A stretch of 64,000 nucleotides of DNA. It comes from Halomonas litopenaei. GTDB lineage: Bacteria; Pseudomonadota; Gammaproteobacteria; Pseudomonadales; Halomonadaceae. A program made the position numbers and the translations under genes. Location of the stretch: assembly GCF_017303055.1 (NCBI RefSeq), contig NZ_JAEKJT010000001.1, forward strand, positions 248,001 to 312,000, read 5' to 3'. The first letter of the stretch is position 1. Each line of letters starts with the position of its first letter. This document shows positions 51,884 to 59,236 of this stretch, one piece after another. Under the pieces are notes generated by a model. That model did no database searches and was not told where the DNA came from. It saw nothing but the letters and a program-made list of their open reading frames with translations.

Positions 51884-53140
51884 TCAGCTATCCTCACGCT
51901 CGGCCCTGGCGATGACGGCATCGCACAGCAGCTGGGTACCCAGTGCACAGTGCTCCGGCTCCGCGTACTCTGCCTCGTTGTGGCTGATGCCGTCGCGGCA
52001 GGGCACGAAGATCATGACCGTCGGGGTGACATGGGACAGGTGCACCGCATCGTGGCCTGCGCCACTCATCATGCAGGGAGCATCGAGTTGGCGGGCCTCG
52101 ACGGCATCGCGCAAGGCGTCGATCAGCACCGGGTCAAAGGGCGTGACCGGGGAATGCCAGCGCCGCTCGAAGCTCAGCGTCACGCCCTCGGCCTCGGCGG
52201 ACTCGTGGGCGATGCGCTCAAGCGCAGCGTCCAAGGCGTCAAGCTCGCTATCGCTGACATGACGAAGGTCGATCGTCAGCTCCACCTCACCGGGCACCAC
52301 GTTGCGGGAAGGCTCGATGACCTTGAAGTCCCCCACCGTCAAGCGCGCGGCACCTTCGGAGTCGGCCATGACCTCCTCGCGCATGCGCTGTATCAACCGA
52401 GTGGCAGCCAGCAGCGGGTCGTGCCGGTAGCTCATCGGGGTGGGGCCAGCGTGAGCCGACTGTCCCGTCAGACGGATGTCGTACCAGCGAATACCTTGCA
52501 CGCCGGTGACGATACCCACGGCATGGCCTTGTTCCTCAAGTACCGGTCCTTGCTCGATATGCAGCTCGAAGTAGGCGTCAAGGTCGGGTTCGCCCAAGGC
52601 TTGATCGCCGGCCTCGCCGCAGGCCTCGATGGCGTCGGCCAGGGTGATGCCCTGGCTGTCCTTGGCGTTGAAGAAGGTGGCGGCGTCCAGGCGGCCGGAC
52701 CATACGCCACTACCGCCCATGGCAGGAGCGAAGCGGCTGCCTTCCTCGTTGGTCCATACGATCAGTTGCAGTGGACGCCGGGTGACGATGTCGCGCTCAT
52801 GCAAGCTGCGCAGTACTTCCAGGCCGCCAAGCACGCCGAGAATGCCGTCGAATCGACCTCCCAGGGGCTGTGTATCCAGGTGGCTGCCCATGGACACTGC
52901 CGGCAGGTCGTCCTCGCGGCCACTGCGTCGGATAAACAGGTTGCCTGCCTTGTCCCGGCTCCAGCTACAGCCGATGGCTTCAATCCAATCCAGCAGCAGA
53001 CGCCGACCTGCTGCGTCTTCCTCAGTCATGGCAAGTCGCCGGTTGCCGCCGTTGGGTGACGGGCCGATCTTGGCCATTTGCATCAGGCTGTCCCACAACC
53101 GCTGGGCATCGATATCGACAGGGCGCGACGAAGACGTCAT
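51884..53140 (-). CDS. Zn-dependent amidohydrolase, N-carbamoyl-amino acid hydrolase/allantoate amidohydrolase family
   Basis: A 418-residue M20-fold hydrolase of the HyuC/AllC group. Metal-site motifs: VSMGSHLDTQPLGGRFDGILG, VWTNEEGSRFAPAM, LHIEQGPVLEEQG and MSGAGHDAVHLS; the C-terminal ISHNEAEY supplies a further ligand. The family cleaves N-carbamoyl amino acids, ureido compounds or allantoate. Start at 53140 has AAGGAATT upstream; a 13-residue extension is not conserved. It is the first gene of the accessory cluster, behind a sigma-54-like promoter. Confidence 0.87.
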   Translation of the reverse strand: MTSSSRPVDIDAQRLWDSLMQMAKIGPSPNGGNRRLAMTEEDAAGRRLLLDWIEAIGCSWSRDKAGNLFIRRSGREDDLPAVSMGSHLDTQPLGGRFDGILGVLGGLEVLRSLHERDIVTRRPLQLIVWTNEEGSRFAPAMGGSGVWSGRLDAATFFNAKDSQGITLADAIEACGEAGDQALGEPDLDAYFELHIEQGPVLEEQGHAVGIVTGVQGIRWYDIRLTGQSAHAGPTPMSYRHDPLLAATRLIQRMREEVMADSEGAARLTVGDFKVIEPSRNVVPGEVELTIDLRHVSDSELDALDAALERIAHESAEAEGVTLSFERRWHSPVTPFDPVLIDALRDAVEARQLDAPCMMSGAGHDAVHLSHVTPTVMIFVPCRDGISHNEAEYAEPEHCALGTQLLCDAVIARAEREDS

Positions 53141-53182
53141 GGCAGCAATTCCTTGTGATGTTGTGTTATGCCACAGCATCTA

Positions 53183-53197
53183 GCGAATCATGGGCCA
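53183..53197 (-). promoter_or_regulatory. Sigma-54-like (-24/-12) promoter of the amidohydrolase gene
   Basis: Read on the minus strand, TGGCCCATGATTCGC has the invariant GG and GC ten bases apart and agrees with TGGCAC-N5-TTGC at 8 of 10 positions. A start site near 53172 would give a leader of about 30 bases. The A+T-rich AATCAATTTTTTT just upstream fits the IHF consensus core. Confidence 0.5.
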
Positions 53198-53292
53198 CTT
53201 CGAGAAAAAAATTGATTAAACAATGAGATAAGGTGTGTCGCAGGGCGCGACTTACGGCAGAAAGTGGCTCGCGGTTGCCGCGTCAAGCCTCT

Positions 53293-53312
53293 TTGAGTCG
53301 ATATCGACTCGG
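53293..53312. promoter_or_regulatory. 20-bp palindrome at enhancer distance from the sigma-54-like promoter
   Basis: TTGAGTCGATATCGACTCGG contains a perfect 16-bp palindrome GAGTCGATATCGACTC. Its centre is about 130 bp upstream of the predicted start site, a normal position for an enhancer-binding protein. It matches the two palindromes at 51840-51879. Confidence 0.6.
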
Positions 53313-53378
53313 AGATGGGCTGCCTATTCAGGGCAAGCAGGTCTTCAGCTGCCTGGGGGGCGTCCGCGAGTGGGCGAA

Positions 53379-53432
53379 GTGCTGGGAGAGTGCTGGGAGA
53401 GCGCTGGGAGAGCGCTGGGAGAGCGCTGGGAG
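53379..53432. repeat. Tandem repeat, about 5 units of 11 bp
   Basis: GTGCTGGGAGA occurs twice, then GCGCTGGGAGA twice and once truncated by one base. It lies about 60 bp from the stop codon of the outer-membrane protein gene. Confidence 0.88.
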
Positions 53433-53492
53433 CGTGCTGGCAAAGTGCTGACGAGTGCAGCAGAGGACCTTCCGATGGACCCCGGGATAGGG

Positions 53493-54182
53493 TCAGAAGG
53501 GCAAGTGAAAGGAGGCGGTGATCATGTTCAGGTGCTCCAGCTCTCGGTCATCCACTTCCTCGAACTCGACCTGCCCGATCCAGCTGGAAGTCATCCAGCG
53601 GGCACCAAATCCCTGCACCCGGGTAGAGCCGCTGGTGGAGTCGAAGGTGTTACGCCCGGTAACTGGATCGCTGATCCATTGTGCCATACCGGTCTTGCCG
53701 TAGACCCCGAACTGTCCGATCCGGTAGCCGGCCACCAGGCTGCCACCCAGGCTGGTAACGTCCTGCACGTGTTGACTGTCGCTGGCGGTCATGGGGACAT
53801 CGTCGCTATGTCGATAACGCAACTCGGCGCCCAGGTCCCAGCCGGACACATCTTCTGGAGCCATACCGGCTGTCAGGCGGAATCCAGAGGTATAGCCGTC
53901 AGGTGTATGTACCTTGTCACCCTGCACCAGCACGCCGCTGTCGAGTCTGACGATTTCTTGGCCCATGCCAGAAAAGGCCGGAGTCGCCCCCTGGCCCGCG
54001 TCGTTGTCTGCCAGGGTCGACGTGGTGGTGTTTTCCTTGGCGCAGACCCCTTGGGCCGCCAGCGTCAGCAGGCTGACCAGCAGGAACAGGGTGATCGAGC
54101 GTCTCCGCGCGAGCGGTGAGCGTGGTGGCGAGTCGCTGTGGGCGATGCGCGTGGGTGACATCAAGAAGCGTGGAGCTGTCAT
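53493..54182 (-). CDS. Small outer-membrane beta-barrel protein
   Basis: A 229-residue exported protein. After an R-rich start, a hydrophobic segment (SITLFLLVSLLTLAAQGVCA, about 28-48) is a signal peptide. The mature part alternates hydrophobic and polar residues as in beta strands (WDLGAELRYRHSD, GGSLVAGYRIGQFGVYGKTG, GFGARWMTSSWIGQVEFEEV) and ends in phenylalanine (ASFHLPF), the signal for BAM-mediated assembly. It resembles OmpA-like eight-strand barrels; function unknown. AGGA lies 8 bases before the ATG. Confidence 0.75.
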   Translation of the reverse strand: MTAPRFLMSPTRIAHSDSPPRSPLARRRSITLFLLVSLLTLAAQGVCAKENTTTSTLADNDAGQGATPAFSGMGQEIVRLDSGVLVQGDKVHTPDGYTSGFRLTAGMAPEDVSGWDLGAELRYRHSDDVPMTASDSQHVQDVTSLGGSLVAGYRIGQFGVYGKTGMAQWISDPVTGRNTFDSTSGSTRVQGFGARWMTSSWIGQVEFEEVDDRELEHLNMITASFHLPF

Positions 54183-54802
54183 GATGGTTGTCCTGGCGGA
54201 GCCTCTCCGCTAATGGCGACCCTTCCTGGGGCGGGTCGTGCCTCGTTAATACAGGCCCCGTGCACGCTGCCGTACTCGTCGGGGCCGGAGTCCTTGCTGC
54301 TTGACGACTGTCGCTCTTCACAAGCGCCGCTTTCAACAAGCGCCGCTCTCAACAAGCGTCGCTCTCAACAAGCGTCGCTCTCAACAAGCGTCGCTCTCAA
54401 CAAGCGCCAATTTCTACGACGTTCCGCCAAGGAGGTAGCGCGTGGCGACTGTGACGAATCTCAAGTCGTCACCAGACAGCTACTATTACTGGACTACCTC
54501 TATCACCAGACAGTCTTTATCGCCGGACTGCCGTCATCGGCAGAGCCTTGCTGAGCATGGATAGCCATTCACTATAGACAGTAGCGACCATAGTATCTAC
54601 GACTATCGTCGCGGCTGTCCTGTCTGATCTACCTTGCCTTTTGACCTTGCCTTGCCGCGTATCAGTCATCGGTGGTCTTGCTGTCGCGTTCTGCCGCATC
54701 AAACGTCGCGGGGCCGAGTGCTGCCCTGGCCTGCACCCAGGCTGGCGTTGGAGCTAAAAATAGCAATCGCTGCCCGTGGACGCTACTCCAGGCTTGCCTG
54801 AT
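54183..54802. other. Intergenic region with a tandem array, no convincing gene
   Basis: About 620 bp. It contains the 16-bp array and then an A+T-richer stretch (about 54430-54700) with short inverted repeats around CATAGTATCTACGACTATCG. Open frames on both strands lack ribosome-binding sites and recognisable motifs. The promoter of the outer-membrane protein gene should be in the first 130 bp. Confidence 0.55.
54311..54406. repeat. Tandem repeat, 6 units of 16 bp
   Basis: Six uninterrupted units of TCGCTCTCAACAAGCG with at most three changes each; the last three are identical. It lies about 130 bp upstream of the outer-membrane protein gene start. Confidence 0.93.
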
Positions 54803-55735
54803 TCAAGCATTCAGGAAGTGCCAATATGCCGTCAGCCGAGGGCAGGGAAGGTTCGCGTCGCTCGCGGCGTCGAGCAGCGGGCCGAGGATGGCATCGTGCT
54901 CGGTGGGGCGACCCGCCTCGATGTCCTGAAGCATGGAGGCGCGATTGGCGGCGGTGTGCGCAATGACCTGCCAGACCCTGGCGTGCCAGGCGCTGTGTCC
55001 GTGCTGCTGCGGGTACGACCCGTCCAGCGCTGTTGCGGGAGGGGGGATGTCCAGGGCCGCCAGGATCAGACGGATTTCATCGATGACAGTGTTCACCTCA
55101 TCGCGATAGGGGGCTTGTGCCAACTCGCCGTTACGGACTCGGTGGCGTGCCACCAGGGGATTGATGGCGGCATTGACGGCCAGCTTGTGCCATAGCCTGA
55201 CCGAGATGTCTGCGACGGCCCGGGCATCCAGTCCGGCGTGGCGGAGTTGAGCGGCCAATGCCTCGGCAAGCTCAGTGCCGCTTGGGTTAGCGGTGCCGTC
55301 CAGATGACCGATCACGGTTTGCCCGTGACCGGCATGTACCACCCCGTGGTCGTCCTCGAGATAGGCGCCTTCGGTGGTGGAGGCGCATAGCACCGGCCCG
55401 GTCCAGGCCTCGGTGATGGGGCGCTGAACGCGCAGGCCGTTTTGCCACAGGATCACCGGCGTCTGCGGGGCAAGATGTCCGGCGACGGCGGCAAAGGCAT
55501 CCTGGGTAGCGTATGACTTGGTGGTCAGCATGACCCGCTCGACGCCTTGGCAGGCCTCGCCGGGATCCGTACTGATGGTGAGTAGCAGTCGCTGGTGCTG
55601 GCCGTGGGGGTCCGTCAGTGATTGTTGCCGGGGGAGCGGACGTCGGCCAAGCAGCCGCACGGACTGCCCTGCAGCGCTAAGGCGACATGCCAGCAGGCGG
55701 CCAATGGCGCCCGGTCCCACGATCAGCGTGCTCAT
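54803..55735 (-). CDS. panE: 2-dehydropantoate 2-reductase (ketopantoate reductase) family protein
   Basis: A 310-residue NADPH-dependent reductase. The Rossmann motif is IVGPGAIGRLLACRL (about 5-19); MLTTKSYATQDAF contains the family's KxY region, LWHKLAVNAAINPLVA includes the catalytic lysine and NRASMLQDIEAGRPTEHDAI is the C-terminal signature. PanE makes pantoate for pantothenate and CoA synthesis; paralogues with other 2-oxo substrates exist. Its ATG overlaps the topB TGA, so it is translated from the topB message. Confidence 0.88.
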   Translation of the reverse strand: MSTLIVGPGAIGRLLACRLSAAGQSVRLLGRRPLPRQQSLTDPHGQHQRLLLTISTDPGEACQGVERVMLTTKSYATQDAFAAVAGHLAPQTPVILWQNGLRVQRPITEAWTGPVLCASTTEGAYLEDDHGVVHAGHGQTVIGHLDGTANPSGTELAEALAAQLRHAGLDARAVADISVRLWHKLAVNAAINPLVARHRVRNGELAQAPYRDEVNTVIDEIRLILAALDIPPPATALDGSYPQQHGHSAWHARVWQVIAHTAANRASMLQDIEAGRPTEHDAILGPLLDAASDANLPCPRLTAYWHFLNA

Positions 55736-57738
55736 CAGGTGTTCCCCTTGCGTGGCGAGCGGCGCCTCCGGCCGCTGCTGGACTTGCGGTTGGCGCCGCC
55801 GTCGGAGGTGGTGCTGGAGGCGTCTCGTGCGCTGGATCCTTTTTTGGCCCTGGGCTGGCTCCGGCGCCGGCGAGTGCCAGCCCGTTTCGCGGGCGTGGCG
55901 GCGGCGACTTCACCCTGAGCGGAGCGCAGGGCGGACTGTAACCGCTGGCTGTCGGCGCTGGCGACCAGCGCAGTGAGGTCGACCACCAGCTGGGACACGA
56001 AGGGATCGGGCTCCGCTCGGGCTTCAGCGATATCCTCCAGGCGCTGCTCCCATAGCGCCGTCCTTTCAGGCCTGCTGACCGCATCCGGCAAGGAGTGAAT
56101 CAGGCCGACGCCCAGGCGGGTCGCTCGCAGAGTCTTGGCCTTGCGCACCAGGTAGCCCCGCTCGATCAGTGTCTCGATGATGCCGGCACGAGTTGCTTCG
56201 GTGCCCAGCCCATCGGTATCTCGCAGGGTGCGCTTGACCTCGGCGTCTTCCACGTAGCGGGCGATGTTCATCATGGCCTTGATCAAGCTGGCGTCGGTGA
56301 AGGGTTCTGGCGCACGTGTCTCGCGCTGTTCCACCTCGGCGTTGATGGCCTGGCAGGTTTCTCCCTGGTGCAGGGCGGGCAGCGGAGGCGCCTCGTCACG
56401 GGTAGTGAACAACGGCTTCCAGCCAGGTACCAGCAGTGTCTGCCCCGACGCCGCAAAGCGCTCATCCAGGAGTTGGCATTCTGCCTTGACCTCCTGGGTC
56501 TCGAGGGCCGGGTAGAATTGTGCCAGGACGTTGCGGGCGATCAGCCGATAGACGTCGGCTTCCTGGGCGGACAGCCGCTCTGCGCTGAAGGGTTTGCCGG
56601 TCGGGGCCAGAGCATGGTGGGCGCCGACCTTGCTGTCATCGAAGGCGCGCGAGCGCAGCTGCATGTCGGCGTTGGCCAGCCAGCGTCCCAGCGTCGCATC
56701 ATCTCGACAGGCGCTGGCCAGCTGCCCGGGCAAGCTCTTCAAGTGCTCTCGGGGCAGGTAGCGGCAGTCGGAGCGTGGGTAGGTGATGAGCTGGTGACGT
56801 TCGTAGAGGCGCTGGCAGATATCCAGCACCGCCTTGGCCGACAAACCATGACGTCGGGCGGCATCGACCTGCAGTGCTGACAGCGAGTATGGCAGCGGGG
56901 GAGGCTGGCGCCGGTGACGGGATTCGACTTTGGTGACGACACCCTGGCTGCCTGGCAAGCGCGCGGCCAGGGCCTGGGCCGGGGCCTCATCGAGCAGCCG
57001 GCCGCGTTCATCCAGCCGATGCTGTTCAGACGGTACCCACCAGGCCTTGAAGGTCCCTGCGGCGACGCGCACCTCTGCCCACAGCACGTGGAACGGATAG
57101 GGGACGAACTGGCGAATTTCCTCGTCGCGGCGTACCACCAGCCCGAGCACCGGTGTCTGTACACGGCCTACCGACAGCACGCCATCGTGACCCGCCTGTC
57201 GCCCTATCAAGGTCCAGGCTCGAGTCAGATTGATGCCATATAGCCAATCGGCACGCGCCCTGGTCTGGGCCGCGCGATAGAGAGCATGGTAGTGCCGATT
57301 GTCGCCGATACGTGACAATGCCCTGACGACCGCCGGGCGGTTGAGGTCATTGATCAGCAGGCGTGCTACGTCGCCTTTCCAGCCCAGATGCTCAATGACC
57401 TCCTGGACCAGCAGCTGTCCTTCTCGGTCCGGGTCGCCGGCGTGCACAAGTTGGCTGGCACGCTTGATTCTGGCGCGGATGACGGCCAGCTGACCTCGCG
57501 CCTTGGGCCGCGGTACCAGTTTCCACTGACTCGGCACGATGGGCAGGTGGTCCCGTCGCCATGGCTTGAGCGCAGGATCATAGGCATCCGGGGGCGCCTG
57601 TTCCAACAGATGCCCGAGACACCAGGTGACCTCGGTGTCGCCGACGGACAGGTAGCCGTCATGTTTCTGTGCAGCCCCAGGCAAGGCATCGGCGATGGCG
57701 CGCGCCAGGCTAGGTTTTTCCGCAATGATCAATCGCAT
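55735..57738 (-). CDS. topB: DNA topoisomerase III
   Basis: A 667-residue type IA topoisomerase. The Toprim domain begins MRLIIAEKPSLARAIADALP and has VHAGDPDREGQLLVQE (acidic metal-binding triad); GHDGVLSVGRVQTPVLGLVV follows, and the active-site tyrosine is in LITYPRSDCRYLP (about 330). It decatenates DNA and processes recombination intermediates. The C-terminus is a basic K/R/S-rich tail with no zinc finger. Length matches E. coli TopB (653). Confidence 0.95.
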   Translation of the reverse strand: MRLIIAEKPSLARAIADALPGAAQKHDGYLSVGDTEVTWCLGHLLEQAPPDAYDPALKPWRRDHLPIVPSQWKLVPRPKARGQLAVIRARIKRASQLVHAGDPDREGQLLVQEVIEHLGWKGDVARLLINDLNRPAVVRALSRIGDNRHYHALYRAAQTRARADWLYGINLTRAWTLIGRQAGHDGVLSVGRVQTPVLGLVVRRDEEIRQFVPYPFHVLWAEVRVAAGTFKAWWVPSEQHRLDERGRLLDEAPAQALAARLPGSQGVVTKVESRHRRQPPPLPYSLSALQVDAARRHGLSAKAVLDICQRLYERHQLITYPRSDCRYLPREHLKSLPGQLASACRDDATLGRWLANADMQLRSRAFDDSKVGAHHALAPTGKPFSAERLSAQEADVYRLIARNVLAQFYPALETQEVKAECQLLDERFAASGQTLLVPGWKPLFTTRDEAPPLPALHQGETCQAINAEVEQRETRAPEPFTDASLIKAMMNIARYVEDAEVKRTLRDTDGLGTEATRAGIIETLIERGYLVRKAKTLRATRLGVGLIHSLPDAVSRPERTALWEQRLEDIAEARAEPDPFVSQLVVDLTALVASADSQRLQSALRSAQGEVAAATPAKRAGTRRRRSQPRAKKGSSARDASSTTSDGGANRKSSSGRRRRSPRKGNT

Positions 57739-57922
57739 GGCGCACCACAGACAGGATGTTTCTGGATATTCTTCCAGTATCTGAAGAGCGATGCCAGGTG
57801 TACCATGACGTGATTGATGTACAACTCTTATATCAATTTTTTATGCATCGAGAGTGGGCTGACCAGGCAGTCTTGTCATCTCGAGCGCTGCGACCGCTGC
57901 CGTTGGTGGCACGAGGAGCATC

Positions 57923-59188
57923 ATGCGACAGGCTGGAAGAACGCGCCGTATGTTGGGTCTTTCGGTGCGCACGGGGACAACGCTACTGCGATCTCGGGTA
58001 GGCGGCAATGCCGACTGGCAGGCGCTTGGCGAGTCGCTGTTCGACGGCTTGTCGGAGCTGAAGGGGCCAGCCATGAAGCTGGCTCAGGTCATGTCCCAAT
58101 GGGATGACCTGCTGCCTCCTGAACTCGCCGAGGAGCTGGCTCGCCTGCAGCGCAATGCCACTCCGGCGCCGTGGGAGGATATTCGGACGACGCTTGAGCA
58201 GGAACTGGGGGAGCTGCAGGCACTGTTTCGTCATGTCGAGCCCGCGCCCTTCGCCAGCGCGTCCATGGGGCAGGTGCATCTCGCCACCACCCTGGAAGGG
58301 CAGCAGGTGGTGCTCAAGGTACAGTACCCCGGCCTCGAGCAGGTGCTGGAGCAGGACCTGGCACAGGTCCGCCGTATCCTTCGCCTGGGGCGCTGGTTCA
58401 AGGTCTCCCAGAGTCGCCTCGATGCCTTGTTCGATGAATTGGCCGAGAGCCTGCGCCAGGAGCTCGACTACGTCGCTGAGGGCAACATGTTGAGGCGCTA
58501 TCGTCAGCGCTATGACGCCTGGGGCAATATCCGCATTCCCGCACCTGTCGACTCCCTCTGCACGTCTCGAGTGCTGGGCATGGAGTATGTGCCGGGAACA
58601 CCGCTGCGCGAGATCGAGCAGGTCGATGACGAACGACGGCAGCACGTGGCCAGCACGCTGGCGGACTGGCTGACAGAGGAACTGTTCGTCCATGGCGAGG
58701 TGCATGCCGATCCTCATGCCGGTAATTTTGCCGTGGATGATCAGGGTCGCTTGATCCTGTACGACCTGGGGGCGGTGATAGCCGTGCCGCCGGAGCGACT
58801 GAGGGGCATGCTGGCGCTGCTGTCGGCGACCCTGGAACGGGACCCTGTGGCCATGGATGAGGCCCTTCGAGGACTCGGCGGGCGGCAGGGCGAAGGCGCG
58901 CCCTTGGCGTTATATCAGGAGTCGGCCGAGGCCATTGCCCCGCTGTTTGCGCCGGGGCTGCAGGATTTTGGCGATGTGCGTGTCCATCGGCGTCTGCGCG
59001 AGCTGAGTCCCAGAGTATGGAGCGCGCTGGACCGTCTCCAGCCACCGCCCGGCATGTTGATGTTGGCGCGCACGCTCAACGGACATTACTGGAACCTGGT
59101 GCGTCTCGAGGCGCGCCTGGATATGCAGAATCGAACAGCGCAGGTCTTTCAGACCTACGCCGGCCAGGGCGTGGGTCTGCCAAGCTGA
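57923..59188 (+). CDS. ABC1/UbiB/COQ8 family atypical kinase
   Basis: A 421-residue protein with UbiB-family marks: the KxGQ-like motif LKGPAMKLAQVMS near residues 48-60, the alanine-rich nucleotide loop APFASASMGQVH, VLKVQYPG (Lys), HADPHAGNFAV (catalytic-loop Asp/Asn) and LYDLGAV (metal Asp). The family supports ubiquinone synthesis, probably through ATPase activity on lipid intermediates. It is shorter than true UbiB and lacks the C-terminal membrane helices, so it is a paralogue. It is divergent from topB over an A+T-rich 184-bp promoter region. Confidence 0.87.
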   Translation: MRQAGRTRRMLGLSVRTGTTLLRSRVGGNADWQALGESLFDGLSELKGPAMKLAQVMSQWDDLLPPELAEELARLQRNATPAPWEDIRTTLEQELGELQALFRHVEPAPFASASMGQVHLATTLEGQQVVLKVQYPGLEQVLEQDLAQVRRILRLGRWFKVSQSRLDALFDELAESLRQELDYVAEGNMLRRYRQRYDAWGNIRIPAPVDSLCTSRVLGMEYVPGTPLREIEQVDDERRQHVASTLADWLTEELFVHGEVHADPHAGNFAVDDQGRLILYDLGAVIAVPPERLRGMLALLSATLERDPVAMDEALRGLGGRQGEGAPLALYQESAEAIAPLFAPGLQDFGDVRVHRRLRELSPRVWSALDRLQPPPGMLMLARTLNGHYWNLVRLEARLDMQNRTAQVFQTYAGQGVGLPS

Positions 59189-59236
59189 GCTCTGCACTGT
59201 TAGACTGTGCCGTTTTTAATTTCAGGGGAGAGGGCG

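Larger units (their letters stand above)
53141..53492. other. Regulatory region upstream of the amidohydrolase cluster
   Basis: About 350 bp with no gene. From the amidohydrolase side: a sigma-54-like element, an A-tract with an IHF-like site (53205-53217), a 20-bp palindrome, and then an 11-bp tandem array near the 3' end of the outer-membrane protein gene. Confidence 0.6.

Noticed and set aside
46760-53140. Ectoine or allantoin degradation operon
   Set aside because: The M20 and HyuC-like genes could suggest either, but DoeA, allantoinase, ureidoglycolate and related partner enzymes are absent.
53493-54182. PagL-type lipid A deacylase
   Set aside because: The barrel-like pattern and length first suggested it, but the PagL catalytic His-Ser signature is not visible; a generic OmpA-like barrel fits better.
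54213-54554. Plus-strand open frame over the 16-bp array
   Set aside because: A 16-bp unit shifts frame at each copy and the product looks random; no start signal.
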